This document shows, one piece after another, positions 6,330 to 15,454 of a stretch of 32,291 bases of DNA. Origin of the DNA: Phycisphaerae bacterium (GTDB lineage Bacteria > Planctomycetota > Phycisphaerae > UBA1845); NCBI GenBank assembly GCA_028282665.1, contig JANQHN010000125.1:1-32291 (forward strand), read 5' to 3'. A program made the position numbers and the translations under genes. The first letter of the stretch is position 1. Every line of letters begins with the position of its first letter. Under the pieces are notes generated by a model. That model was not told where the DNA came from and made no database searches. It saw only the letters and a program-made list of their open reading frames with translations.

Positions 6330-9014
6330 CTATCCGTCCAATTGTTTCTTTAGTGTTTCGGCGAGCGCTTGACACTTCGACGATTGGCACCGCGTTTCGA
6401 ATTGGCTGAGCAGTTCCTTCGCCGGTTCGATCAAGCCGTCGCTGGCCAGAATATGGGCCAATAGAAGCGCGGGCCAAAGGTTCTGAGGATGCCCCGACGC
6501 TTGAAGATCGCACGCGAGAGCAAGTTGCTGCTTGGCAGGCGCCCCGGCAACGCCGGTTGTGTTTAATCGATCGAGCCAGCTGAGTGCCTCGTCAATATCA
6601 TCAGCGATAAGAGCACAACACGCGAGTGTCGCCATTTCGATAGGGAGGTGCCGGTTGGCTGAGATCAGTGCAGGTAGTTCTTGCTTGCAGAGATCACCTG
6701 CGTCGATTGGCGGAACACCAGGCCGGCGATAGCTTCCATCCGCGTGAAAAGCCATATGCTTGACGATTCCGCTGAACTTGTGCCAAGCGGAAGTGCGGTT
6801 CTTATTGGGGAGTACGTCAATTTGTTCCCGCCACATCTGGCTGTTCGAATCGTACATGCCCCGCACAAGAAACATCTGTTGAACAAACAACGCCTGTTCG
6901 AAAGAGTCCAGCCCCACGGTTGACGCTTGGGACAGCAGTTCCGGAATGCGGCCACTGTCTACCTGCCCGGTTGCTTCGTAAAGGCCCGCGAGATTGAGCA
7001 GGGCGGTTGGGAGGGCATACGGGGATTCGGCGATCTGCTCGTATTCCCGCATCGCTTCTTCGATTCGACCAAGATTCGCCAGCGCGACACCCAAGTTGGT
7101 TCTCGCTTCAAGGTTTTCGGGCATCCACAAGAGCAAGGAGTGAAGTCGCTCGATCGCATTTTGCAGTGTCTGTGGAGTGGCTTGGGCGATGTCCAGTTCC
7201 GACAGCCCCATAAGAGCAGTCACTTCGTAGCTGTTGGTCTCGAGCGCTTGATGGAAAAGTTCACGGGCTTTTTCGGTTTGTCCACGCTTTTGGTAGTGCT
7301 TGGCAAGAGCATTGACTACAGGGTTATATTTCGGCGCACTCTCGACCGCCTGTTCGAGCAGGGAAATTGCGTCGTCAGTTCTGTCTATTTCCGCGTACAT
7401 GCGGGCAAGTCGGAATTTCAACAGTGGGGATTGTTTGTCGACCAAAAGCGCGATTTGCATGCGATCGATCGCCTTCTTACGCTGGCCCATGTCCCATAAA
7501 GCCATGGCAATGACCTGGTGTCCATCGCTTTGGCCTTTTGCGTCGGTCCGCTCGAGTTCGCGCTTACCTAGTTCGATAGCTTGCTCGAAATGCTTGCGCG
7601 CTTTCTCCTCCCGCCCATACGCTAACGCCTCTTTGCCTTCGTGATGATGCGTCCACGCAAGCCAGCCCCAAACCCTGGGTTGGTGGGGGAAAAGGGCGGT
7701 GATACGTTCCATCTTTGCGATTGGCGTTGCGTAATACGAAGAAGTATGGACATTCAAACCGATCAACAGTACCGCAAGCACCAAAATCATGGCGCCGGTG
7801 ATTGCGCGACTCAAAGATGAGGCGCGCTTCTTCGTAACCTGACCATGAAGGCTTTCCGCGAAAAGGTAGACGGCGACTATCATGCCGATCATAGGCAGAT
7901 ACATGTATCGATCCGCCGCTAAGATGTTCCGTGCGGGGAATAGTGGTAAGGTTGACGCGATGGTCGCTCCAAACCACAGCACACCCAACAGAAAACCCTT
8001 GTATCGCAAGCTCGCCCATGTCACCCAGGCGAGGGTGGGTATAAGAATCGACAGAGCGACCAGCGTTGCATGATCGGTCCACTCAATCGTTTGTGGTGCC
8101 GGGTACCAACTTGCCAGCCCAACGGGCCAGAAGAAGTGTTGCACGTAGAACGCAAGCGACAGCACGACCCGGGCGAGTCGCGGCCCCTCAAAATGCTCGG
8201 CGCCGCCTGAGAAAAGTTCCGCTTGTGCGGTGGTCCAGATGTTGAGGGCGACGAAACCGATGTTGATGAGCGTGCAGCCGATCCAAAGCAGCCACGTCCG
8301 CATCGCCACACGCCGAAACGTACCCGCGGAGGCGAACAACACGATGAGCATCAACACGGGCAAGCCCAGTCGCACCTTGCTCAAGCCACAACAGGCAGTA
8401 AACAAAATCGCAAGTACGGCCCACTTCCAGTGTGCTTCGCGCGCAAACGTGGCCAAAGCGATGAGAGATGCGAGGGCGAACAACGTCGACATCAACATCA
8501 TTTGACCATTGAGCCAGGCGATCGTTTCGGCCTGGAGTGGGTGAATCGCGAAAAGACTTGCGACGGCAAGCGCGTGTGTGTGTTTGCCCAGACCCAGGCG
8601 TCGCAGAAGGATCAACACAAGCACGGCGTTCGTTGCGTGCATGAGGACGTTGAACAGGTGGAAAAGCCAGGCTCCGGCGCTTGCCTCGCCGCTTTCGAAT
8701 AGCCCCAGCCCATCGGCTAGCGCAAACTGAAATGAAAAGAAAACCATTGGCAATGGCTGATAGAGATCGCGATGAACGATGCTAAACAATTGCATCGCGT
8801 GAGAAAAAGAAGGGTGATTCACCAGCGCATGGTTGAGCACGAGTTGATGATCATCACCGCCCACAAATCCTCCTGTCAGTGTGGGCAGCCCTACGATGAG
8901 TGACAGCGTGACAACTCCTGCCACGTGTAACCAAAGCCCGCCCGCCTGGGAATTTGCAGGCTTTTTGGAGGGGGAAAGGTCGTCCGTGATTGATAGATCC
9001 GGTGTCTGTTGCAT
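6330..9014 (-). CDS. TMTC-like polytopic membrane protein with TPR repeats
   Basis: The 894-residue protein has an N-terminal membrane half (about residues 28-420) with some ten hydrophobic helices, then a soluble TPR half. An Asp-Asp pair follows the first helix (GGFVGGDDHQLVLNH), the position of the catalytic Asp in GT-C glycosyltransferases. HPLQAETIAWLNGQ and RYMYLPMIGM are typical of the TMTC/DUF1736-type bacterial proteins. TPR-like units include EKARKHFEQAIELG, DDAISLLEQAVESAPKY, EKARELFHQALETN and EEAMREYEQIAESP. Animal TMTC proteins are O-mannosyltransferases; the bacterial relatives are largely uncharacterised, so glycosyl transfer to an exported acceptor is inference. The start at 9014 lacks a good ribosome-binding site. 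The downstream formyltransferase gene is on the same strand, linking this protein to the glycan patch. Confidence 0.8.
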   Translation of the reverse strand: MQQTPDLSITDDLSPSKKPANSQAGGLWLHVAGVVTLSLIVGLPTLTGGFVGGDDHQLVLNHALVNHPSFSHAMQLFSIVHRDLYQPLPMVFFSFQFALADGLGLFESGEASAGAWLFHLFNVLMHATNAVLVLILLRRLGLGKHTHALAVASLFAIHPLQAETIAWLNGQMMLMSTLFALASLIALATFAREAHWKWAVLAILFTACCGLSKVRLGLPVLMLIVLFASAGTFRRVAMRTWLLWIGCTLINIGFVALNIWTTAQAELFSGGAEHFEGPRLARVVLSLAFYVQHFFWPVGLASWYPAPQTIEWTDHATLVALSILIPTLAWVTWASLRYKGFLLGVLWFGATIASTLPLFPARNILAADRYMYLPMIGMIVAVYLFAESLHGQVTKKRASSLSRAITGAMILVLAVLLIGLNVHTSSYYATPIAKMERITALFPHQPRVWGWLAWTHHHEGKEALAYGREEKARKHFEQAIELGKRELERTDAKGQSDGHQVIAMALWDMGQRKKAIDRMQIALLVDKQSPLLKFRLARMYAEIDRTDDAISLLEQAVESAPKYNPVVNALAKHYQKRGQTEKARELFHQALETNSYEVTALMGLSELDIAQATPQTLQNAIERLHSLLLWMPENLEARTNLGVALANLGRIEEAMREYEQIAESPYALPTALLNLAGLYEATGQVDSGRIPELLSQASTVGLDSFEQALFVQQMFLVRGMYDSNSQMWREQIDVLPNKNRTSAWHKFSGIVKHMAFHADGSYRRPGVPPIDAGDLCKQELPALISANRHLPIEMATLACCALIADDIDEALSWLDRLNTTGVAGAPAKQQLALACDLQASGHPQNLWPALLLAHILASDGLIEPAKELLSQFETRCQSSKCQALAETLKKQLDG

Positions 9015-9258
9015 GAATCGAATTACATTAGCTTTTGATGACGCAAGAAAGCGCCCTGAAATCGCACTTTCGCCATTATAGTCTGAATGGTTTACACGGC
9101 GAATCCTTCCTTCCTATCAAGCCGTTACATCGAGATACACGTTGTCAATTTTCATCAGGCGCTTATGGCTCCTTTGCTACGCTGCGGCGAATCCTTCAAA
9201 ATAGCCTACTTTTTGTCGCTACGTTCACCGTGAACTCTACGATCGATTATGAAAGAGA

Positions 9259-9771
9259 ATGGAGTACGAAATGGCCAGTCCGAAAGATGTCGTCAAGATG
9301 CAATTGGATCAAGGTTCGGGTTTGTTCGAGGGTTTTACCAAGGACTTGTCCGATGAAGAATTCTTCAAGCCTGCGGTACCTGATGGGAACCACACTGCCT
9401 GGCTTATTGGGCATGTGGCGACCAGCGAAGTAGAAATGCTCTCGGCGATCACCGGCAAAGAGCCGGAAACGCCTGAAAATCTTAGTGAGCTTTTTAGGGG
9501 CGGTGCACCTTGCAATCAGGATCCCGCCGCCTATCCGGCGCGGCATGAGATTGACGAATTGATGAAATCGACTCGGGCGAATACGAACAAAATTCTAGCC
9601 ACCTTTGATGATACGCGTTGGGACGAAGAATCGCCTGACACGCCTTTCAAGGACATGTTCCCGACGCTGGGTTCGATTTTCGCCTTGACCGCACTGCACC
9701 AATTCTGGCATCTGGGCCAAATCGCCGACAACCGCAGGGCGTTGAACAAGGCGCCCATCTTCAACATGTAA
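9259..9771 (+). CDS. DinB-fold (DinB/YfiT-like) metal-binding protein
   Basis: The 170-residue product has the DinB four-helix pattern. A first helix runs through VVKMQLDQGSGLFEGF, followed by TAWLIGHVATSEVEML with the first histidine (H52), and a last helix ALHQFWHLGQI with H147 and H151. These three histidines are the metal ligands of the family, which includes bacillithiol- and mycothiol-dependent transferases and many proteins of unknown function. Two starts are possible: ATG 9259, and ATG 9271 with GGAG seven nt upstream (9259-9270 contains it). No thiol-biosynthesis gene is nearby, so no substrate is proposed. It stands alone between divergent and co-oriented neighbours. Confidence 0.82.
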   Translation: MEYEMASPKDVVKMQLDQGSGLFEGFTKDLSDEEFFKPAVPDGNHTAWLIGHVATSEVEMLSAITGKEPETPENLSELFRGGAPCNQDPAAYPARHEIDELMKSTRANTNKILATFDDTRWDEESPDTPFKDMFPTLGSIFALTALHQFWHLGQIADNRRALNKAPIFNM

Positions 9772-9789
9772 TGCTCCGCGTTGACACCC

Positions 9790-9818
9790 TTTACGGCGTA
9801 GCGCGCTTGCTCTATATA
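9790..9818 (+). promoter_or_regulatory. Candidate sigma70-type promoter placing the start at the edge of the ATG
   Basis: TTTACG (9790-9795), a 17-nt spacer and TATATA (9813-9818) lie just before the membrane GT-C gene. The -10 box ends 8 nt before the ATG at 9827, so transcription should start within a few bases of the start codon. There is no Shine-Dalgarno sequence. Confidence 0.45.
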
Positions 9819-9826
9819 CGCTGGTC

Positions 9827-11767
9827 ATGATTGAGTATTCGACGGATGGATCACTGGCAGAGCGGCGCGCCACGTCGGATTGGTGGCATCGGCGCTATGG
9901 GTTCGAACTGGTCGTTGTCTACCTTATCGGGGTGGCGGTTTCTCAATTCATCTACTCCGCCACCGGTCCGGGCACCGGTTTGCGAACGAACCTTGCAGGA
10001 AACGACTGTTTCTGTCACGTCAAGTTCGCCGCCATGCTCCCCGAAACAGGTTTGCTCGATGCGCTCCCCTGGATGTCGCAGACCATCTTCCGCGACGAGT
10101 TTACAAGCCATTACTACGGCTTTCATGTGCTGCTTTCTCCCTTCGTCCTCGCTTCCCACGCGTTAAAAGGTGATTACCTGCTCGGGGCGCGGTGGGCGAT
10201 GTCCCTGTTTTTCGGGCTGAATCTGATACTCTTCATGTTAATCCTCATGAGCGAACGCATCAGGTTCCGTTGGCTTTTCCTGCTCCTCTTTCTGCTGATG
10301 CCACCCGATTTTTTCATCAGGCACGCCTATGTGCGCGCGCTGGATCTGTCTTTGATGTTTACGCTCCTTGGAAGTTTCTTCATCCTGCGAGGACGTTACA
10401 TTGCGGCGGGCGTTACCTTGTTTCTGTATACGCAAGTGTACCTCGGTTCATTCTTTCTAGTGATCATCGCGGGCATTCACTTTGTGTCCGGGCTTCTGGA
10501 TCGACCCAAATCAACGATCGATTGGCGGCTTGTTATCGCCATCGCCGTCGGTGGATTACTGGGTTTTGTGATTCATCCTTATTTCCCGGGCACGATTCAT
10601 TATTTGGAAACGCAGATTTTCGGGTCAGGGTTGACGCCGGATATTCCGGTTGGTCGAGAATGGAATTCATACAAAAACGTCTGGAGCTTTGTGAACACGG
10701 CAGGCGCTCCTTTTCTCGCCTTGCTGGTGGCGATTGTCCTTCGTTTTCGCCTGGGGCGGCGCTTGTCACGCAACCAATGGACGATGTTTGTCGCGAGCCT
10801 GTTTTTCCTGGTCCTCGTGCTCAAGGCGCGGCGTTTCGTCGAATATTGGCCCGTTTATTCTTTGCTCGCGGCGGCACTGATCGGGGGACCTGTGTTTGGT
10901 TTCGCGCCGTTGCGTAGAGAAAAGGCAACGCGGCCGAATCTTCCGATTGTGGCGGAATTGGGTATTCTGCTCGCGACGTTGCTTGTTGTTGCAGGAGTTC
11001 TTGTCCAACTTTTCGTTTTCGGTTGGGAGGAACATAAGAAACATGTAGAGCACGTACTTTCATGGTGGTGGGTGTGGGCGGCACTTGCGATCTTATACTT
11101 TTTCACGGCCGTTCCCTTAAGAACGCTCGGGTTCACTCAAGCACAGTGTTCTCGGTCGAGCGATGAGTCTGTATCTGCAACGAACTTGTTCCATCCATGG
11201 GTCTTTGTTGTGCGCTTAACGTCACGATTATCCATTGGGGTTGTCTGTCTGTTTGTTTTCCTCTTGATCGGCGGTGTGCCGCTTGATGACGTGCGCGGGT
11301 GGGCCAAGGGCAAGTATAACCTCGACGCTGTCGAAGAGGCGTTGACCTTAATCGCCGATCAATCCGAGCCTGGCGACATCGTGTTTGCGGACGACTGGGA
11401 CGTCTTTCCCGTATTCTTTTACTTCAATGATAAAAATTACTACATACTCGGGCTCGACCCGGTGTACGCGCTACGTCACGATCCGGAAATGTACGCCCGG
11501 TTCCAGAAGATCAGTCGCGGTCAAACGCCTACGCTCGCAACGTATAAAGCGGTAATTGACGGCAAAGAAGTGGAACGAAAAGTACGAGTCAAACTCACGG
11601 ACATCCGCGACCGATTTAATGCGAAATTCGCAATCGCAGACAAGGAACATCTTGCGTTTGCGCGTAAGCTTGATAAAGCAACGAACTTGGCAGAGCGAAT
11701 ACTGCCACCGCCCGGCGAGCCGTATGGAGAGTACAACGTGTATCGAATTCTCCCCAAGCCGGAATGA
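9827..11767 (+). CDS. Polytopic membrane protein, GT-C glycosyltransferase-like
   Basis: The 646-residue protein has a short soluble N-terminus, about ten to twelve hydrophobic helices between residues 27 and 490, and a C-terminal soluble domain (about 495-646). After the first helix comes TNLAGNDCFCHVKFAAMLPETG, resembling the extracytoplasmic loop of GT-C enzymes where an Asp followed by His contacts the lipid-linked sugar. RRFVEYWPVYSLL late in the membrane part is also typical. The C-terminal region EPGDIVFADDWDVFPVFFYFN resembles the periplasmic domain of related putative mannosyltransferases. GT-C enzymes use polyprenyl-phosphate sugars on the outer face of the membrane. No specific substrate is recognisable. 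It ends 33 bp from convergent aroB. A leaderless start is suggested by the promoter spacing. Confidence 0.7.
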   Translation: MIEYSTDGSLAERRATSDWWHRRYGFELVVVYLIGVAVSQFIYSATGPGTGLRTNLAGNDCFCHVKFAAMLPETGLLDALPWMSQTIFRDEFTSHYYGFHVLLSPFVLASHALKGDYLLGARWAMSLFFGLNLILFMLILMSERIRFRWLFLLLFLLMPPDFFIRHAYVRALDLSLMFTLLGSFFILRGRYIAAGVTLFLYTQVYLGSFFLVIIAGIHFVSGLLDRPKSTIDWRLVIAIAVGGLLGFVIHPYFPGTIHYLETQIFGSGLTPDIPVGREWNSYKNVWSFVNTAGAPFLALLVAIVLRFRLGRRLSRNQWTMFVASLFFLVLVLKARRFVEYWPVYSLLAAALIGGPVFGFAPLRREKATRPNLPIVAELGILLATLLVVAGVLVQLFVFGWEEHKKHVEHVLSWWWVWAALAILYFFTAVPLRTLGFTQAQCSRSSDESVSATNLFHPWVFVVRLTSRLSIGVVCLFVFLLIGGVPLDDVRGWAKGKYNLDAVEEALTLIADQSEPGDIVFADDWDVFPVFFYFNDKNYYILGLDPVYALRHDPEMYARFQKISRGQTPTLATYKAVIDGKEVERKVRVKLTDIRDRFNAKFAIADKEHLAFARKLDKATNLAERILPPPGEPYGEYNVYRILPKPE

Positions 11768-11800
11768 ATGTAAGGAGTACTCGAACCCCACATCCATACC

Positions 11801-12892
11801 TTAGCCATCGCAAAGTTTGTCGTAGGAACGTCGCAGTACGCCGTCGGGCACGTCGTCGACGACAACGGGTTCTCCGACATCGGTCAGCAGCACCATCCGA
11901 GTCAAACCGTCGCGGTTTTTTTTGTCATTTTGGATACGCTCCAACACGGAACTCCAGGCAGGCGGATCTTCGAGCTGAATGGGCAGTTCGAAATCGGTTA
12001 ATGAAGTACGGATGCGCTCCACGACTGTCTTTTCGCAAACTCCCATATCGACTCCAACTTGCGCCGCTGCTAACATCCCCAATCCCACGCATTCACCATG
12101 TCGCAGGCGGTATCCGCAACAACTTTCGATCCCGTGCCCTACTGTGTGGCCGAAATTGAGTAGAATGCGCAGATCGGTTCGTTCGAGCGCATCAAATGTG
12201 ACCACCTCGGCCTTGATACGGAGATTGCGTTCGATCAATTCAGCAAGTATCTCTTCATCCAGGCTTACGATTTGTTCCCGTTTTGCGTGCTGCCAGTCAA
12301 GAAAATCGGAATCGGCAATGAACCCATGTTTGATCGATTCCGCCAAACCCGCTCGGATATCACGCTTATTGAGCGTTTTAAGGCAATGTGGGTCAACGCC
12401 AATGAATATCGGTTGGTGAAACGCGCCAACGAGGTTCTTACCTGCGGGAATGTTGACGGCGGTTTTTCCACCGAGGCACGCATCAACATCAGCTTCGAGT
12501 GTCGTAGGACAAATGATAAACCGTACTCCGCGAAGCCAAGAGGCAGCGACGAAGCCGGCCAAGTCGCTAACAACCCCGCCTCCCACTGCTAAAATCAGGC
12601 CATCTCGCCCTAATCGAGCCTGGGCCAGCTTTTCGAACAACGTTGCCGCTGTCGCAAGCGATTTGGAAGCCTCCCCGGCCGGTATGATGTGCTCGATGAA
12701 CTGAGTATTCATGCGGCGCAGCGCGCCCTGAATTCGAGACATATAGATGGGGGCAACGGTGTTGTCGGTTACAATGCAGGCATGAGAAAAAGTGCCGAGC
12801 TTGCTGATCGCCTGATCAAACCGGTCAATCAAGCCTGGTTCAATGAGTACGAGCGTTTCGTTATCCCGAAGTGTAAGGCGCAGCTCTCTCAT
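11801..12892 (-). CDS. aroB: 3-dehydroquinate synthase
   Basis: The 363-residue enzyme converts DAHP to 3-dehydroquinate (second step of the shikimate pathway) with NAD and a divalent metal. The NAD-binding AVGGGVVSDLAGFVAASWLRGV and PTTLEADVDACLGGKTAVN are visible. The segment equivalent to E. coli LLAQVDSSVGGK reads LEADVDACLGGK, but the Asp and Lys spaced six apart are intact. Other conserved catalytic or metal-binding residues are present in GLAESIKHG (Glu, Lys), NFGHTVGHGIE (Asn, two His) and RHGECVGLGM (His). Length is normal. A TAGACT box (12902-12907, minus) ends nine nt before the ATG without a clear -35 box. It is transcribed divergently from folC across a 289-bp spacer. Confidence 0.95.
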   Translation of the reverse strand: MRELRLTLRDNETLVLIEPGLIDRFDQAISKLGTFSHACIVTDNTVAPIYMSRIQGALRRMNTQFIEHIIPAGEASKSLATAATLFEKLAQARLGRDGLILAVGGGVVSDLAGFVAASWLRGVRFIICPTTLEADVDACLGGKTAVNIPAGKNLVGAFHQPIFIGVDPHCLKTLNKRDIRAGLAESIKHGFIADSDFLDWQHAKREQIVSLDEEILAELIERNLRIKAEVVTFDALERTDLRILLNFGHTVGHGIESCCGYRLRHGECVGLGMLAAAQVGVDMGVCEKTVVERIRTSLTDFELPIQLEDPPAWSSVLERIQNDKKNRDGLTRMVLLTDVGEPVVVDDVPDGVLRRSYDKLCDG

Positions 12893-13143
12893 AAGGCTCG
12901 CAGTCTACCAACCCCGAAGAAAATCGCGAGCGTACTTCTGATCAAAGGAAGAGCGAAAACACAATTATCGTTCCCTGTCGAACCTACCCCGGCAACCTGG
13001 CGTATAGAATTGTGGGTCGAGAGCTAGGGGATTGCAGTTGCCTTTGGGGACTTATTCCGATAAATTATTGCAAAGTAAAGGATTACAAGCTCTATTGGGC
13101 TGTTCCTCTGGACGATCCTGCCGATTGTAACGATTGTAGTTCA

Positions 13144-13172
13144 TTGACCATAAATCAAGATTAGGTTAGAAT
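13144..13172 (+). promoter_or_regulatory. Strong sigma70-type promoter of folC, probably leaderless
   Basis: TTGACC (13144-13149), a 17-nt spacer and TAGAAT (13167-13172) match the -35/-10 consensus at five of six and five of six positions. The -10 ends nine nt before the ATG at 13182, so transcription should begin at about 13179-13181. There is no Shine-Dalgarno sequence before that ATG. Confidence 0.65.
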
Positions 13173-13181
13173 CCTCGCCCA

Positions 13182-14585
13182 ATGACGCGGTCTACTATTG
13201 AGAAACCAAGGCGCAAAGCCAAAACCAGAGCCGGAAAGCCACAGATTCGTTCCTACCGTTCCGCTTTAAATTACCTGGATTCTTTAGTCAATTTTGAGCG
13301 GTCCGGATTCGCAAAGTATAATTCGAAGAATTACAGCCTTTCGCGAATGACACGATTGCTTTCGGCTCTTAGTCACCCCCAGAAGCAGTTCCGTTCTGTC
13401 CACATTGCGGGGACAAAAGGGAAGGGCAGCACGGCTGCGATGCTTTCGGAGATGTTGCGCTCGTGTGGACATCGCATCGGTTTATACACGTCACCCCATC
13501 TGTTAGACGTCCGAGAGCGCATTCAGGTCGACGGCGAGTTAATTCCGGAATCCGATTTCGCAAAGGTGATCAATGCGGTTTCCCAGGTCACGACCAAGGC
13601 TCGAGTGAAAGATCCCACTTTCTTTGAGATCATGACGGCTGCGGCATTGCATTATTTTGAGCAGCAGGAAATCGACATCGCCGTGGTAGAAACAGGTTTG
13701 GGCGGACGGTTGGACTGCACCAATGTTCTCCAGCCGGAGGTCGTGGGTATTACCAGCATCAGTTACGATCACATGGCTCAGCTTGGCAATACTCTCGAGG
13801 CAATCACCAAGGAAAAGGCGGGCGTTATCAAAGAGGGCGTTCCGGTGATTAGTGCACCGCAAAAGCCTGAAGTGCGATCGTTACTGGAAAGCGCTGCCGA
13901 GGAATCCGGGGCGTCTATTCGCATGGCGGACGAAGGCGTCGATTTCTCCTGCCGGTTCGAGTTCTCTCGAACGGCAGGCCGGCACACGCGGATTTGCTTA
14001 ACGACGCCGACAAGTCGGTTCGAACACCTGCATGTTCCGCTTTTGGGCGATCACCAGGCGATCAACTGCGGTTTGGCTTTGGGTATGTTGGATACATTGA
14101 AGAACCGCGGCATCAACGTGGACGATCAAAAGGCGATGGCGGGCTTGGCCAATGTCAAGCTTGAAGGCCGCATGGAGATCATTTGCGAAGAGCCTACGAT
14201 TCTTGTCGATGGAGCTCACAACGCCGCCAGCATCGACGCGCTCATGCGAGCCATTGGGCAGAATATCCCTTACGACTCAATGGTGGTGATTTTTGCCTGC
14301 CAGCGTCACAAGGACATTGCGGGCATGATACGCCGTATCCAGCTCGGGGCCGACAAGGTCATCTTCACGCAGTGTGAGACCATGCGGTCAGCCGATCCGC
14401 AGGAACTCGCCGCCGATTACAGCGAGATGACAGGCAAGCTCTCTCAGGTCGCGCCCACTCTGGAAGAAGCCGTCGATATTGCTTCGAGTGCGGTTTCTCA
14501 GGGCGATTTGATCTGCATTACCGGCTCTTTCTACATCGTTGGCGAAGCGAAGCGGAAGTTCACCAAGCCTTCATTGCTCGTTTAG
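13182..14585 (+). CDS. folC: Bifunctional folylpolyglutamate synthase / dihydrofolate synthase
   Basis: The 467-residue Mur-ligase-superfamily enzyme adds glutamate to dihydropteroate and to folates with ATP in the cytoplasm. The P-loop GTKGKGST lies at residues 77-84, followed by LYTSPHLLDVRERIQVDG, the Omega-loop region. Further on are TFFEIMTAAALHYF, ETGLGGRLDCTN, ITSISYDHMAQLGNTLEAI, KEKAGVIK and the C-terminal-domain motif EGRMEIICEEPTILVDGAHN. Length is slightly above the usual 420-450 because of a basic N-terminal extension of about 22 residues rich in Lys and Arg. That extension would be dropped if translation began at a later codon, but the promoter position supports the ATG at 13182. 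The product would feed folate to the cell, including N10-formyl-THF used by formyltransferases such as that at 5333. Confidence 0.95.
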   Translation: MTRSTIEKPRRKAKTRAGKPQIRSYRSALNYLDSLVNFERSGFAKYNSKNYSLSRMTRLLSALSHPQKQFRSVHIAGTKGKGSTAAMLSEMLRSCGHRIGLYTSPHLLDVRERIQVDGELIPESDFAKVINAVSQVTTKARVKDPTFFEIMTAAALHYFEQQEIDIAVVETGLGGRLDCTNVLQPEVVGITSISYDHMAQLGNTLEAITKEKAGVIKEGVPVISAPQKPEVRSLLESAAEESGASIRMADEGVDFSCRFEFSRTAGRHTRICLTTPTSRFEHLHVPLLGDHQAINCGLALGMLDTLKNRGINVDDQKAMAGLANVKLEGRMEIICEEPTILVDGAHNAASIDALMRAIGQNIPYDSMVVIFACQRHKDIAGMIRRIQLGADKVIFTQCETMRSADPQELAADYSEMTGKLSQVAPTLEEAVDIASSAVSQGDLICITGSFYIVGEAKRKFTKPSLLV

Positions 14586-14863
14586 TCTGTCGCTTTTTCG
14601 GACACCTTCAAGGCATAGGCTTTAAGAAAAGTGTTAGTTAGTTGGATTTCGCGCCGGCGTGGCTCGTAAACCCGTAGTGGAATGCCTTTCGGCACTTGAT
14701 TGGCATTGAGTAATGCAGGGTGATGCCAGCGCCCGCAAGGTAGAGCCGGTTCGATTGTTTTGCCCGAATACAGGCAGTTCGCATTGATTTTCCATCGACA
14801 AGTCGTCAGACCGCTGGTACAAGAAAACGAGTCTCATCCAGTAAGGCGTGTGCTCTTTCGCTT

Positions 14864-15454
14864 GTGACGCGAGATTCTGTCGTGGGCATCTTCGAAGACC
14901 AACCAACGTACCGGGCGGTGTACCGTAATCATCAGGTCGTTTTGGACGAGTCGGTCGAATGGCCTGAAGGAACACGACTCGTCGTTGCGCCGGTGTTGCC
15001 ACAGTGCAATTTGGCGGAATGCGTAGCCGGTCATGTTATTATTGTCGGTTTCGGCCTTGCGGGTCGGTACGTTGCGGAGATCTGCGAGGCGGCGGGTTTA
15101 TCGGTTACTGTGGTTGAGAAGAACTCGGTCACCGTTGAAACACAAGACGCCTTGGGCCGGAAGATTATTCTCGGTGACGGTACCGATGCCGAATCGCTCA
15201 TGGATGCAGGGCTATCCGACGCAGCCATCTTGGCGTTGACCATGCCTGACGAAGACGCGGTACTCAGTGCGGTTGCCACTGCGCGCAGGTTGCGTCCCGA
15301 TCTCTACATCCTTGCTCGAACAAACTATTCTTCGCGCGGTATGCGAGCCTCGCAGCTTGGCGCGGACGATGTGGTCAAAGCGGAACAAGCAGTTGCACTT
15401 CAGTTCTATCGCAAACTCAACCTCTACTTGAGAAAACAGGCTGGAGCCACATAA
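14864..15454 (+). CDS. TrkA-N (RCK-N) NAD-binding protein with an extra N-terminal 'PEGT' domain
   Basis: The 196-residue product, read from a GTG, has two parts. Residues about 56-170 form a Rossmann fold of the TrkA-N/RCK family: HVIIVGFGLAGRYVAEIC with the GxGxxG nucleotide loop (62-67), an acidic residue ending strand 2 (VVEKN), LGDGTDAESLMDAG, ALTMPDEDAVLSAV and LGADDVVKAEQAVA. This domain binds NAD(H) or other nucleotides and gates K+ channels and transporters. The C-terminal RCK-C domain is absent. Residues about 16-45 (TYRAVYRNHQVVLDESVEWP followed by EGTRLVVAP) resemble the small beta-strand domain of AF2212/DUF104-type putative antitoxins. The start is uncertain: GTG 14864, or GTG 14882. 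No ribosome-binding site is evident and no channel gene is adjacent. Confidence 0.78.
   Translation: MTRDSVVGIFEDQPTYRAVYRNHQVVLDESVEWPEGTRLVVAPVLPQCNLAECVAGHVIIVGFGLAGRYVAEICEAAGLSVTVVEKNSVTVETQDALGRKIILGDGTDAESLMDAGLSDAAILALTMPDEDAVLSAVATARRLRPDLYILARTNYSSRGMRASQLGADDVVKAEQAVALQFYRKLNLYLRKQAGAT

Noticed and set aside
8223-8702. 159-codon plus-strand frame opposite the TMTC-like gene
   Set aside because: Gln/His/Lys-rich shadow of a membrane-protein gene.
9781-9786. Perfect TTGACA before the GT-C gene
   Set aside because: The nearby TATATA is 26 nt away, too far; the TTTACG at 9790 has correct spacing instead.
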